A stretch of DNA of 64,000 bases, taken from assembly GCF_003149535.1 (NCBI RefSeq), contig NZ_QGDB01000006.1, forward strand, positions 1-64,000. Reading direction: 5' to 3'. The notes under the pieces are model-generated. The model did not search any database. It was not told the origin of the DNA and saw nothing but the letters and a program-made list of their open reading frames with translations. This DNA is from Falsochrobactrum shanghaiense (GTDB lineage Bacteria; Pseudomonadota; Alphaproteobacteria; Rhizobiales; Rhizobiaceae). Below, one piece after another: positions 9,823-19,686 of this stretch; position 1 is the stretch's first letter, and each line of letters opens with the position of its first letter. A program made the translations under genes and the position numbers.

Positions 9823-9957
9823 CGCCTCTCCTTGGCACATTCCCGGCCCTGCGATGGTTTGCAGGGCGCGGGTTTTGCTGTAATTGCAATCGGCAGCGCG
9901 CTTGTTCAGGCGCGATGCCAGAATAGTTTTGGAATGCGGGTATGCCGCAAGAGGTAG

Positions 9958-11001
<1,044 letters not shown>

Positions 11002-11030
11002 ATTTCGGCATGCGGCGAGGGAACGGGACT

Positions 11031-12176
11031 ATGCTGAAGCAATTGAAGGATTATCGCCGCATCGTCGTCAAGATCGGCTCGGCGCTGCTTGTCGACCGCG
11101 CCAGCGGGCTGAAACGCGAATGGCTTGAAAGCCTTGGCCATGACATTGCCGTATTGCACAATGCGGGCGTCGAGGTTCTGGTCGTGTCTTCGGGCGCCAT
11201 CGCGCTTGGCCGCACCGTGCTTGGTCTGCCGAAAAAGGCATTGAAGCTTGAGGAAAGCCAGGCGGCTGCGGCGGCTGGCCAGATCGCGCTGGCCAAGGCC
11301 TATGCCGATGTGCTGGGCGGTCATGGCATCAAATCAGGCCAGATTCTCGTTACGCTTTCCGATACGGAGGAGCGTCGCCGCTATCTCAATGCCCGCGCCA
11401 CCATCGATACGCTTCTGAAGCTCAAGGCGGTGCCGGTCATCAATGAGAATGATACGGTCGCGACCACGGAAATCCGCTATGGCGACAATGACCGGCTGGC
11501 GGCGCGTGTTGCGACCATGATGGGGGCTGATCTTCTGATCCTGCTTTCGGATATTGACGGGCTTTACACCGCGCCGCCGCACAAGAACCCCGATGCGCAG
11601 TTTCTGCCGCTGGTCGAGGCCATCACGCCGCAGATCGAAGCGATGGCGGGGGCGGCTGCGTCCGAACTTTCGCGCGGCGGCATGAAAACAAAGCTTGATG
11701 CGGGCAAAATCGCCAATGCCGCCGGAACCGCGATGATCATCACGTCGGGAACCCGCATGGCGCCGCTTTCGGCAATCGACCGTGGCGAGCGGGCGACCTT
11801 GTTCGAGCCGTCAAATGCGCCGGTCAATGCGTGGAAAACATGGATTTCCGGCAATCTGGAACCGGCGGGACGGCTAAGGGTCGATGCCGGTGCCGCGAAG
11901 GCGCTGAAATCGGGCAAGTCGCTTTTGCCTGCTGGCGTCCGGGAGATTGAAGGGCGTTTCGAGCGCGGTGATACGGTGGCTGTGCTCAATGAGGACGGGC
12001 GTGAGATCGCGCGCGGGCTGATCGCCTATGATGCAGAGGATGCGCGTAAAATCGCCGGGCATAAAAGCGATGAGATCAGCGCCATTCTTGGTTATGATGC
12101 GCGCGCGGCAATGATCCATCGCAATGATCTGGTGGTTCGCGGTGCAGCCGCATCCATCGAGGTCGAGGAGGCTTGA
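11031..12176 (+). CDS. proB: Glutamate 5-kinase, first step of proline synthesis
   Basis: Phosphorylates glutamate with ATP to gamma-glutamyl phosphate. The 381-residue protein has the amino-acid-kinase domain ([46 protein letters not shown]) and a C-terminal PUA domain from about residue 285. The ATG at 11031 after GAGGGAACGGGACT fits the family start MLKQL; a GTG/ATG 33 bp upstream is less likely. proA follows after 10 bp, so kinase and reductase, which handle an unstable intermediate, are made together. Confidence 0.97.
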   Translation: MLKQLKDYRRIVVKIGSALLVDRASGLKREWLESLGHDIAVLHNAGVEVLVVSSGAIALGRTVLGLPKKALKLEESQAAAAAGQIALAKAYADVLGGHGIKSGQILVTLSDTEERRRYLNARATIDTLLKLKAVPVINENDTVATTEIRYGDNDRLAARVATMMGADLLILLSDIDGLYTAPPHKNPDAQFLPLVEAITPQIEAMAGAAASELSRGGMKTKLDAGKIANAAGTAMIITSGTRMAPLSAIDRGERATLFEPSNAPVNAWKTWISGNLEPAGRLRVDAGAAKALKSGKSLLPAGVREIEGRFERGDTVAVLNEDGREIARGLIAYDAEDARKIAGHKSDEISAILGYDARAAMIHRNDLVVRGAAASIEVEEA

Positions 12177-12186
12177 GGGAACGGGA

Positions 12187-13470
12187 ATGCTGACGAAACC
12201 GGATATGGCTAACGATATTGCGCAGATCATGGCCGAGGTTGGCCGCAAGGCGAAAGCTGCCAGCGCGCCCCTTGCCATTGCCAGCACGGAACAGAAAAAC
12301 AGGGCGCTCCACGCTGCCGCCGATGCGATTATCGCAAACAGCGATGCCATCCTCGATGCCAACAGGATCGATCTTGCCAATGCAGCGCAAAGCGGAATGG
12401 CGGCTTCTTTTATCGACCGGCTGACGCTCGACGAAAGCCGCATTGGAGCCATTGCCGAAGGCATTCGCGCCATTGCCGCGCTGCCCGATCCGGTCGGCGA
12501 GGTGATTGCCGAATGGGATCGTCCCAACGGATTGCATATCGAGCGCGTGCGCACGCCGCTTGGTGTCATCGGCGTGATCTATGAAAGCCGCCCCAATGTG
12601 ACGGCAGATGCGGGCGCTTTGTGCCTCAAGGCGGGCAATGCCGTGATTTTGCGCGGCGGTTCGGATTCGGCGCATTCGTCGGCTGCCATTCACAAGGCGC
12701 TGGTCGCAGGGCTGGAAGCGGGTGGTCTGCCGGCTGACGCCATCCAGATCGTGCGGGTGACGGACCGCGCGGCGGTCGGTGAAATGCTTAAAGGTTTGAA
12801 TGGCGCTATCGATGTGATTGTGCCGCGCGGCGGCAAGAGCCTTGTTGCGCGCGTGCAGTCGGAAGCGCGGGTGCCGGTCTTTGCGCATCTGGAAGGCATC
12901 TGCCATCTTTATATCGATGGTTCTGCCGAACCCGACATGGCGCGGCAGATCGCCGTCAATGCCAAGATGCGGCGCACCGGCATTTGCGGTGCGACCGAAA
13001 CCCTGCTGGTTGATCGTGCTGCGGCTTCGACCCATCTTGTACCGGTCCTCGAAGATCTGGCGGCAAAGGGCTGTGAGATACGCGGCAGCGAAGAGGTGCG
13101 GGTGCTTTATCCCGCCGCCATTCCTGCAACGGATGAGGACTGGGCGAGCGAATATCTCGATGCGATCATTTCGGTGGCGCTGGTCGATGGGATCGGCGGT
13201 GCAATTGCGCATATCAACCGCTATTCGTCCCATCATACGGAGGCCATCGTCGCGGAGGATGCGCAGGCAGTCGGCCGTTTCTTCAATGAGATCGACTCGG
13301 CCATTCTGCTGCACAATGCCTCGACGCAATTTGCCGATGGCGGCGAGTTCGGCATGGGGGCGGAAATCGGCATTGCGACCGGCAAGATGCATGCGCGCGG
13401 GCCGGTCGGCGTCGAACAGCTGACCTCGTTCAAATATCGTGTTCGTGGTAACGGACAAGTTCGTAGCTGA
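12187..13470 (+). CDS. proA: Gamma-glutamyl phosphate reductase
   Basis: NADPH-dependent reduction of gamma-glutamyl phosphate to glutamate semialdehyde, the second step of proline synthesis. The 427-residue protein is an aldehyde-dehydrogenase relative. [18 protein letters not shown] is near residue 120, [12 protein letters not shown] near 145, and [16 protein letters not shown] near residue 260 holds the catalytic cysteine. The ATG at 12187 follows GAGGGAACGGGA. Its TGA (13468-13470) overlaps the ATG of nadD. Confidence 0.97.
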   Translation: MLTKPDMANDIAQIMAEVGRKAKAASAPLAIASTEQKNRALHAAADAIIANSDAILDANRIDLANAAQSGMAASFIDRLTLDESRIGAIAEGIRAIAALPDPVGEVIAEWDRPNGLHIERVRTPLGVIGVIYESRPNVTADAGALCLKAGNAVILRGGSDSAHSSAAIHKALVAGLEAGGLPADAIQIVRVTDRAAVGEMLKGLNGAIDVIVPRGGKSLVARVQSEARVPVFAHLEGICHLYIDGSAEPDMARQIAVNAKMRRTGICGATETLLVDRAAASTHLVPVLEDLAAKGCEIRGSEEVRVLYPAAIPATDEDWASEYLDAIISVALVDGIGGAIAHINRYSSHHTEAIVAEDAQAVGRFFNEIDSAILLHNASTQFADGGEFGMGAEIGIATGKMHARGPVGVEQLTSFKYRVRGNGQVRS

Positions 13471-14129
13471 TGCGTTTCGGCTTCGGGCTTCCAGCATTAA
13501 AGGCGAGCTATCCGGGCGTTGATGCGCATTATCTGCGCATGCCGCATGTCGAGAAAGGCATGACGGTGGGGCTGTTTGGCGGGTCGTTCAATCCGCCGCA
13601 TGGCGGGCATGCGCTGGTGGCGGAAATCGCGCTGCGGCGGCTCAAGCTCGACCAGCTCTGGTGGATGGTAACGCCGGGCAATCCGCTAAAGGATCAGCGC
13701 GAGCTTGCCCCGCTCGCGGAAAGGCTCAAACAGAGTGAGGCGGTAGCAGGCGATCCGCGCATCAAGGTGACGGCGCTGGAGGCGGCGTTTCATGTGCGCT
13801 ATACGGCGGATACGCTGGCGCTGATCCGCCAAGCCAATCCGGGGGTGCATTTCGTCTGGGTGATGGGCGCGGACAATCTTGCCACATTCCATCACTGGCA
13901 GCGCTGGCGCGAGATTGCACGGAATTTTCCGATTGCGGTCATCGACCGTCCCGGATCGACGCTCGCCGGTCTTTCGTCGCGCATGGCGCAGACATTCTCC
14001 GACAGCCGCCTTGATGAGCGCTATGCGCCGGTGCTGGCAAGACGGACGCCGCCAGCGTGGACTTTCATCCATGGCCCGCGTTCCTCGCTGTCTTCCAGCG
14101 CATTGCGTAAGGGAAAACTGAAAAAGTGA
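13470..14129 (+). CDS. nadD: Nicotinate-nucleotide adenylyltransferase
   Basis: Makes nicotinate adenine dinucleotide from NaMN and ATP in NAD synthesis. GLFGGSFNPPHGGH is the nucleotidyl-transferase nucleotide-binding motif, and SSLSSSALR near the C-terminus is the ISSTxIR equivalent. The start at 13470 overlaps the proA stop (ATGA-type junction) and gives 219 residues. About 30 N-terminal residues precede the fold, so an internal ATG at 13539 or 13560 could be the true start. rsfS and rlmH follow, as in many bacteria. Confidence 0.93.
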   Translation: MRFGFGLPALKASYPGVDAHYLRMPHVEKGMTVGLFGGSFNPPHGGHALVAEIALRRLKLDQLWWMVTPGNPLKDQRELAPLAERLKQSEAVAGDPRIKVTALEAAFHVRYTADTLALIRQANPGVHFVWVMGADNLATFHHWQRWREIARNFPIAVIDRPGSTLAGLSSRMAQTFSDSRLDERYAPVLARRTPPAWTFIHGPRSSLSSSALRKGKLKK

Positions 14130-14192
14130 ACGGCCATAATTGTCCGCAACCCTTGAAAACAACCCGGGATTGGGCCTATTTTAGGGTGTGCG

Positions 14193-14663
14193 GTGCTTAT
14201 GATTGCCGCACTGCGTTGTTCTGGTCGGAAAGGAAATACACTGAGAACAGCACTTGAGAAGAAGGCTCACCACGCGCCTTCAACGGTCGGGATGAACGAA
14301 ATGGCTTTCGTGTCCCAGACCTTCGACGCGGCCTTGGCCAGTCTCGAAAATTCCAAGGCGGAATCCATCATCCCCATCGACATTCGCGGACGATCTTCGA
14401 TCGGCGATTATATGATCGTCGCGTCGGGACGCTCGCATCGTCATGTCAGCTCGGTCGCAGAGCATCTTCTGGAGGCGCTGCGCGAAATGGGCTGCAAGAA
14501 CCTTCGGGTCGAAGGGCTTGAGTCGGGCGATTGGGTTCTCATCGATACGGGCGACATCATCGTTCATATTTTCCATCCGGAAGTCCGGGATTTTTACAAT
14601 CTGGAAAAAATCTGGCTGGACGATGGGCATGATGATGATCGGGCGACGGGAACCGTCCACTGA
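14193..14663 (+). CDS. rsfS: Ribosomal silencing factor RsfS (Iojap/YbeB)
   Basis: Binds protein L14 on the 50S subunit and blocks subunit joining when nutrients are short. The conserved core starts near residue 55 (KAESIIPIDIRGRSSIGDYM), followed by VASGRSHRHVSSVAEHL and the DWVLIDTGDIIVHIFHPEVRDFY segment that defines the family. The start is uncertain: a GTG at 14193 and an ATG at 14199 give a long N-terminus, while ATGs at 14292 and 14301 give a length closer to E. coli YbeB. It lies between nadD and rlmH. Confidence 0.92.
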   Translation: MLMIAALRCSGRKGNTLRTALEKKAHHAPSTVGMNEMAFVSQTFDAALASLENSKAESIIPIDIRGRSSIGDYMIVASGRSHRHVSSVAEHLLEALREMGCKNLRVEGLESGDWVLIDTGDIIVHIFHPEVRDFYNLEKIWLDDGHDDDRATGTVH

Positions 14664-14687
14664 TCGACCTGCCATATTGAGGGTGCC

Positions 14688-15170
14688 ATGCGTGTGAGCG
14701 TTTTTGCCGTGGGCCGGATGAAAGCCGGCCCCGAACGGGAACTGGTCGAGCGTTATTTTGATCGGTTTTCCAAGGCGGGCCCGCCGCTGGGACTGGAATT
14801 TGCCGGGGTGAGCGAAATTCCGGAAAGCCGGGGCCAGACGGCGGATTTGCGCAAAAGCGAAGAAGCGCAGCGCATCTACGAAGCATTGGATAATGGTGCT
14901 GCGCTGATCCTGCTCGATGAGCGCGGCAAGGCACTTGGCTCGGAAGATTTTGCTCAACGTATCGGCCATATGCGTGATGAGGGCAAACGACAGTTGATCG
15001 TTGCCATCGGCGGTCCGGACGGACATGATCCCAAGTTACGTGCGCGCGCCGATCTCGTTCTTGCACTGGGCGCATTGACGTGGCCGCATCAGATTGCACG
15101 TATTCTGATTGCCGAACAGCTTTATCGCGCGGCGACCATTCTAAGCGGGCATCCCTATCATCGCTCGTGA
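14688..15170 (+). CDS. rlmH: 23S rRNA pseudouridine-1915 N3-methyltransferase
   Basis: SPOUT-class methyltransferase of 160 residues that methylates pseudouridine 1915 of helix 69 in assembled ribosomes. It begins MRVSVFAVGRMKAGPERELV. It carries ALILLDERGKALGSEDFA and the AdoMet-binding knot motif VAIGGPDGHD near residue 107, and ends LYRAATILSGHPYHRS, which is strongly conserved in RlmH. The gene begins 24 bp after rsfS, and the two are probably cotranscribed. Confidence 0.97.
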   Translation: MRVSVFAVGRMKAGPERELVERYFDRFSKAGPPLGLEFAGVSEIPESRGQTADLRKSEEAQRIYEALDNGAALILLDERGKALGSEDFAQRIGHMRDEGKRQLIVAIGGPDGHDPKLRARADLVLALGALTWPHQIARILIAEQLYRAATILSGHPYHRS

Positions 15171-15240
15171 TCGATCATGGCTAACAAATCCTTAATGATA
15201 TGCCGCTAGTTTTGGCCCTTCATCATTGATATAGCGCGTC

Positions 15241-16575
15241 ATGAATTCTGTTCGCCTTCACATAAAGCCCTTATTGCCTGCCATGTTGCGGGCGGGCTTT
15301 GTCGTGGCCGGTCTTTTTGCGGCGATGGGGACGGGGCTGACCGAAGACGGATTGCAGGCGCAGCGCGAGCAGGCAGCGCAGGAATATGAAAAGCTCAACA
15401 GCGAAATGTCGGTCACCGGCGACAGGCTCAAGCAGCTTGAGGATGAGGTGGCGGCGCTCAAAAAGGATCAGGCGACCATTACGGCGGCATTGATCCAGTC
15501 GGCCAAGACCGACAAGAAATTACAGCAGGATATTGCCGATATTGCCGACAGGCTCGTTTCTCTGCATGAGCAGGAAGAGGGCATCCGCATTTCATTGCGC
15601 GCGCGCCGCGCCATTCTGGCGGAGGTGCTGGCGGCTTTGCAGCGCATGGGGCTGAACCCGCCGCCTGCCATTCTGGTGCGTCCCGATGATGCGCTGGCTT
15701 CAGTGCGCAGCGCGGTTCTGCTTGGCGCGGTTGTGCCGGAAATGCGCGGGCAGGTCGAAGAACTGACCGGTGATTTGCAGGATATGCAGCGCGTCACGGC
15801 GTCGATCACGCAGGAGCAGCAGAAGCTGAGCGAGACGCGCAGCGCGCAGGCGCAGGAGCAGAAGCGCCAGTCGCTCCTGCTGGAAGAGAAGAAGAAATTG
15901 CAGGCGCAATCGGAGCAGGAGATCGCAGCCCAGCGCCAGCGTTCCGAGGAACTGGCCGCGAAGGCGGGCAGCCTCAAGGAGCTGATCGATACGCTCGACG
16001 AGCAGATGGCGAGCGTGCGTGATGCTGCGGAAGCCGCGAGAAAAGCGGAGGCGGAACGGCTGGCGAAAGCGCGCGAAAGAGCAGGGGAAAGCGCGCCGGA
16101 AGAAAACCGCCTGCATGCGCAGATCGATTTCGCATCGTTGCGCGGGCGGCTTGCGCTGCCTGCGGCGGGCAAGACAATTCGTCAATTTGGCGAAAATGAT
16201 GGCGTAGGTGGTCATATGATGGGCGAGGTGGTCGAAACCTTGCCCATTGCCACGATTACGTCACCTTCCGATGGCGTTGTACTCTATGCAGGCGCATTCA
16301 GATCTTATGGGCAACTCTTGATCCTGGATGCTGGCGACGGGTATCATGTCGTAATGGCTGGCATGGGCCGAATCGATGTGGCGCAAGGCCAGTTCGTATT
16401 GGCGGGTGAGCCTGTCGGCGCAATGGGAGAAAAACTTCTTGCAAGTGTTGCGCCGATAGAGGTGGGCAACGGTTCGCCATTGCTCTACATTGAGTTTCGA
16501 AAGGATGGAAAACCCGTTGATCCGGCCCCATGGTGGACGAAACGGCTTTCTGGAAAGGCACAAAATGATACGTAA
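15241..16575 (+). CDS. EnvC-like murein hydrolase activator, degenerate LytM domain
   Basis: Envelope protein of 444 residues. A signal or membrane-anchor segment covers about residues 12-32. A long coiled coil rich in Gln, Glu and Lys spans about 35-280. The C-terminal M23/LytM domain (about 305-440) has GVVLYAGAFRSYGQLLILD and ends VDPAPWW. The usual zinc-binding HxH is not seen; the segment reads GYHVVMAGM. As in EnvC and NlpD, the domain probably activates amidases instead of cutting murein. The stop overlaps the start of ctpA by 11 bp. Confidence 0.88.
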   Translation: MNSVRLHIKPLLPAMLRAGFVVAGLFAAMGTGLTEDGLQAQREQAAQEYEKLNSEMSVTGDRLKQLEDEVAALKKDQATITAALIQSAKTDKKLQQDIADIADRLVSLHEQEEGIRISLRARRAILAEVLAALQRMGLNPPPAILVRPDDALASVRSAVLLGAVVPEMRGQVEELTGDLQDMQRVTASITQEQQKLSETRSAQAQEQKRQSLLLEEKKKLQAQSEQEIAAQRQRSEELAAKAGSLKELIDTLDEQMASVRDAAEAARKAEAERLAKARERAGESAPEENRLHAQIDFASLRGRLALPAAGKTIRQFGENDGVGGHMMGEVVETLPIATITSPSDGVVLYAGAFRSYGQLLILDAGDGYHVVMAGMGRIDVAQGQFVLAGEPVGAMGEKLLASVAPIEVGNGSPLLYIEFRKDGKPVDPAPWWTKRLSGKAQNDT

Positions 16576-17893
16576 ACTGTCGCTGCTTTTCGCCGGAGCC
16601 CTGCTGGGGGCGTCAGCTATGGTGATGGTCCAGGGTACGCCAGCAACTTCCGCATTCGCTGCGGGCAAGGACGCAGACGTCTATAAGGAACTGGCTCTCT
16701 TCGGTGATATTTTCGAGCGGGTGCGCGCGCAATATGTGACGCCGCCCGACGACAAGAAGCTGGTCGAAAGCGCGATCAACGGCATGTTGACCTCTCTCGA
16801 TCCGCATTCCTCCTATCTCAACCCGGAAGCCGCGCAGGATATGCGCGTGCAGACCAAGGGCGAGTTCGGCGGACTTGGCATTGAAGTCACGATGGATAAC
16901 GATCTTGTCAAGGTCATTGCGCCCATCGACGACACGCCTGCTTCCAAAGCGGGCGTTCTGGCAGGTGATCTCATTACCAAGATCGACGGGCAGGAAGTGC
17001 GTGGCCTCAGCCTGACCGATGCGGTTGACAAGATGCGCGGTGAAGTCGGCTCGCCGATCGAACTGACGATTATCCGCCAGGGCGCGGATAAGCCGATCGT
17101 GCTTTCCATCAATCGCGCCATTATCAAGGTCAAGGCGGTGCGTTACCGCGTCGAGAACGATGTCGGCTATCTGCGCGTGATCTCCTTTACCGAGCAGACG
17201 GCGGACGATCTCAAGAAGGCCATCAAGGACGTTCAGGACAAGGTGCCTGCTGACAAGCTCAAGGGCTATGTGCTCGACCTGCGCCTCAATCCGGGCGGCC
17301 TGCTCGATCAGGCGGTGGCCGTGTCCGACGCCTTCCTCGACAAGGGCGAAATCGTCTCCACCCGCGGTCGCGATCCGCAGGATGTGACGCGCTTCGATGC
17401 GCGCAAGGGTGATCTTGCCGATGGCAAGCCGGTGATCGTGCTGGTCAATGGCGGTTCGGCCAGTGCGTCCGAAATCGTCGCGGGCGCGTTGCAGGATCAT
17501 CGCCGCGCGACGGTGCTGGGCACGCAGTCGTTTGGCAAGGGATCGGTGCAGACGATCATCCCGATGGGCGAAAACGGCTCGCTGCGCCTGACCACGGCGC
17601 TTTATTATACGCCGTCGGGCACGTCGATTCAGGGCAAGGGCATTACGCCCGACATCAAGATCGAACAGCCATTGCCGCCAGAATTGCGCGGCGAGGACGT
17701 GGTGCGGGGTGAATCCGAACTCAAGGGCCATATCAAGGGCAATGACGAGGATGACGAGGGATCGGGTTCCGCCGCTTATGTTCCCGCCGAGCCGAAGGAT
17801 GACATTCAGCTTAATGAAGCGCTGAAGCTCCTGCGCGGCGAAGTGGCCAATGCCGCCTTCCCGCCCGATCCCAAGAAGGGCGTTCTGAACTGA
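16565..17893 (+). CDS. ctpA: Carboxy-terminal processing protease CtpA (S41)
   Basis: Periplasmic serine protease of 442 residues. The signal peptide MIRKLSLLFAGALLGASAM precedes a PDZ domain (about 95-175; GEFGGLGIEVTMDN and GVLAGDLITKIDGQEV). The S41 core has LRLNPGGLLDQAV, GGSASASEIVAGAL with the nucleophile serine near residue 300, and GTQSFGKGSVQT with the catalytic lysine. The ATG at 16565 lies inside the end of the envC-like gene, so the two are coupled. Family members trim C-termini of envelope proteins and, in Gram-negatives, control murein hydrolases, which fits this neighbour. Confidence 0.95.
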   Translation: MIRKLSLLFAGALLGASAMVMVQGTPATSAFAAGKDADVYKELALFGDIFERVRAQYVTPPDDKKLVESAINGMLTSLDPHSSYLNPEAAQDMRVQTKGEFGGLGIEVTMDNDLVKVIAPIDDTPASKAGVLAGDLITKIDGQEVRGLSLTDAVDKMRGEVGSPIELTIIRQGADKPIVLSINRAIIKVKAVRYRVENDVGYLRVISFTEQTADDLKKAIKDVQDKVPADKLKGYVLDLRLNPGGLLDQAVAVSDAFLDKGEIVSTRGRDPQDVTRFDARKGDLADGKPVIVLVNGGSASASEIVAGALQDHRRATVLGTQSFGKGSVQTIIPMGENGSLRLTTALYYTPSGTSIQGKGITPDIKIEQPLPPELRGEDVVRGESELKGHIKGNDEDDEGSGSAAYVPAEPKDDIQLNEALKLLRGEVANAAFPPDPKKGVLN

Positions 17894-17916
17894 TCGCCTT
17901 GTAGAACGAGTGACAT

Positions 17917-17953
17917 GCAAAAGCGCGGGAGCCAATCGCTTCCGCGCTTTTGC
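17917..17953. terminator. Terminator after ctpA
   Basis: GCAAAAGCGCGG (17917-17928) pairs with CCGCGCTTTTGC (17942-17953); the stem continues inward with one mismatch. T residues follow on both strands. It lies 24 bp after the ctpA stop and ends the envC-like/ctpA unit. Confidence 0.8.
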
Positions 17954-17988
17954 GTCCAGGATGATCGACAGCAATCATGGAGCAAAAA

Positions 17989-18513
17989 ATGTCGAAGCAT
18001 AAAGAGGCCGTCGACCCGGAAAGCCTGCCCTATCGCCGCTGTGTGGGGCTGATGGTGCTCAATGGCGCGGGGCTGGTCTGGGCCGGGCGGCGGATCATCA
18101 TTCCGGGGGATGAACTCGACGGATCGACCCAGCTCTGGCAGATGCCGCAGGGCGGTATCGACAAGGGCGAGGAACCGGTGGAAGCGGCCCTGCGCGAGCT
18201 TTACGAGGAAACCGGAATGAAATCCGTTTCCCTGCTTGAGGAGGCGTCGGACTGGATCAATTATGACCTGCCGCCGCATCTGGTCGGGAGGGCGCTCAAG
18301 GGCAAATATCGCGGCCAGACGCAGAAATGGTTCGCCTATCGCTTCGAGGGCGATGAAAGCGAGGTCGCAATCAATCCTCCGCCCGGCGGGCATACAGCCG
18401 AATTCGACATGTGGGAATGGAAGCCGATGGCGCAATTGCCGGAGCTGATCGTGCCCTTCAAACGCAAGGTCTATGAGGAGGTCGTCGCCGCATTCCGCCA
18501 TCTTGCGCCATAA
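17989..18513 (+). CDS. rppH: RNA pyrophosphohydrolase (Nudix), IalA/NudH type
   Basis: Nudix hydrolase of 174 residues that removes pyrophosphate from mRNA 5' ends and so starts RNase E decay. The Nudix box is complete: [20 protein letters not shown] followed by [13 protein letters not shown] opens the domain and [15 protein letters not shown] is typical of RppH. The ATG at 17989 has GGAG 6 bases upstream; an ATG at 17977 overlaps that site and is rejected. The Bartonella homologue was first named invasion-associated protein A. Confidence 0.95.
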   Translation: MSKHKEAVDPESLPYRRCVGLMVLNGAGLVWAGRRIIIPGDELDGSTQLWQMPQGGIDKGEEPVEAALRELYEETGMKSVSLLEEASDWINYDLPPHLVGRALKGKYRGQTQKWFAYRFEGDESEVAINPPPGGHTAEFDMWEWKPMAQLPELIVPFKRKVYEEVVAAFRHLAP

Positions 18514-18614
18514 TTTTATTACCCCCTCTTGTCTGGCCGGGCAACTTCATGTCAACTCACGCAGGATGGCGGCGCAATCTTTCGATGCCGCATTTTGAGA
18601 GGGACTGAATAAAC

Positions 18615-18869
18615 ATGGATATTGGAAGTCTTCTTGTATTCCTTTTTGTGGGCCTGGTTGCCGGCTGGCTTGCAGGAAAAGTCGTGCAGGGCGGCGGTTT
18701 CGGCCTGATCGGCAATATCATCGTCGGCGTGATCGGTGCATTTTTCGCAGGCTGGCTGTTGCCGCGTCTTGGCTTTGCCATTGGCGGCGGCATTATCGCC
18801 GCGATCATCAACGCCTTTATCGGTGCCGCCATATTGCTGCTCATCCTGCGCATCATCAAACGCGTCTGA
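18615..18869 (+). CDS. GlsB/YeaQ/YmgE-family small membrane protein
   Basis: Membrane protein of 84 residues with three hydrophobic segments (about 5-25, 32-50, 57-80). Its glycine pattern (GWLAGKVVQGGGFGLIGNII) is that of the transglycosylase-associated/YeaQ family. Such proteins are often stress-induced; despite the family name no enzyme activity is expected. AGAGGGACTGAATAAAC precedes the ATG. It stands alone between rppH and a palindromic repeat. Confidence 0.85.
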   Translation: MDIGSLLVFLFVGLVAGWLAGKVVQGGGFGLIGNIIVGVIGAFFAGWLLPRLGFAIGGGIIAAIINAFIGAAILLLILRIIKRV

Positions 18870-18884
18870 GCGGTTTACGTCATA

Positions 18885-18992
18885 CTTAAAGCGTGTCGCG
18901 ATCTTTCAGATTCGCTCCCTACGCTTTAAGTTTTTGTTTTTACGCATGTCGTTATCCCGAAACCGGTTCCCGCTTTCGGGCGACATGCTTTA
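18885..18992. repeat. Palindromic intergenic repeat with two hairpins (RIME-like)
   Basis: CTTAAAGCGT (18885-18894) pairs with ACGCTTTAAG (18921-18930). A second hairpin has GCATGTCG (18944-18951) with CGACATGC (18981-18988) and, inside it, CCCGAAA (18956-18962) with TTTCGGG (18974-18980). This two-arm layout, joined by a T-rich linker, matches the short mosaic repeats scattered between genes in Rhizobiales. Related elements occur at 24328, 30431, 57925 and 59612. Confidence 0.8.
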
Positions 18993-19037
18993 GCAGGCCC
19001 GGCGGAAGTTTGCCGGGTCGCTTTTTTGAAAAGAGCC

Positions 19038-19685
19038 ATGACACCCAATTCCAAACTGGCGCTCGGTCTGGTGCTGACCGCATCGGCTGGTTTTGTCGAC
19101 GCGATCGCCTTCCTGCAACTGGGCGGTTTTTTCGCTTCCTTCATGAGCGGCAACACCACGCAACTCGGCATCGGCCTTGCGGGGCAGCCGGGCATATTGG
19201 GGCGCGTCATCATCTGGTTTCCGGCTGCGTTGATCATCCTGTTTTTCGCAGGTGCCTTCATAGGCACGCTGACCGTGCGCGCCTATGGCAAGCGGGGCAG
19301 CCTGATCGTCATGGGAAGCGTCGTTGCGATGCTCATTATCCTCACTGTGCTGCGCCGCGAGGGCGCGCTCGTCATACAGCCCATCCTGCTTCTTGCCGCC
19401 GCCATGGGTGCGCAAAATGCGGCGGTGCAGCCGATCGGGGCGGCGCGTCTGGGTGTTACCTATGTGACCGGCACGCTGTTCAATGCTGCCGCCGACCTTG
19501 CCTGTTCGCTGCGCGGCGAGACGCCCAAATGGCGCTGGGTGCAGCATCTTTCCGTGTGGTTCGCGCTGATGGTGGGCGCGGTTCTCGGTGGTGCCTGCCA
19601 TGCGCTGATGGGACTGGATGCGCTGTTCGTCCCCTCGGTGACGATTATCGGCGCGATGGTGGCCTATGGGCTGCTGAAACGATAG
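19038..19685 (+). CDS. YoaK/DUF1275-family membrane protein
   Basis: Integral membrane protein of 215 residues with about six hydrophobic segments. The N-terminus has the DUF1275 pattern ASAGFVDAIAFLQLGGFFASFMSGNTTQ. AAAMGAQNAAV and VTYVTGTLFNAAADLA are the other conserved blocks. The ATG at 19038 is preferred to a TTG at 19026. It ends 1 bp before the stop of the convergent LysR gene. The function of the family is unknown, though a transport role is often suggested. Confidence 0.85.
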   Translation: MTPNSKLALGLVLTASAGFVDAIAFLQLGGFFASFMSGNTTQLGIGLAGQPGILGRVIIWFPAALIILFFAGAFIGTLTVRAYGKRGSLIVMGSVVAMLIILTVLRREGALVIQPILLLAAAMGAQNAAVQPIGAARLGVTYVTGTLFNAAADLACSLRGETPKWRWVQHLSVWFALMVGAVLGGACHALMGLDALFVPSVTIIGAMVAYGLLKR

Positions 19686-19686
19686 A

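Noticed and set aside
12076-13497. 473-codon minus-strand frame over proA
   Set aside because: Shadow of proA, which has complete family motifs on the plus strand.
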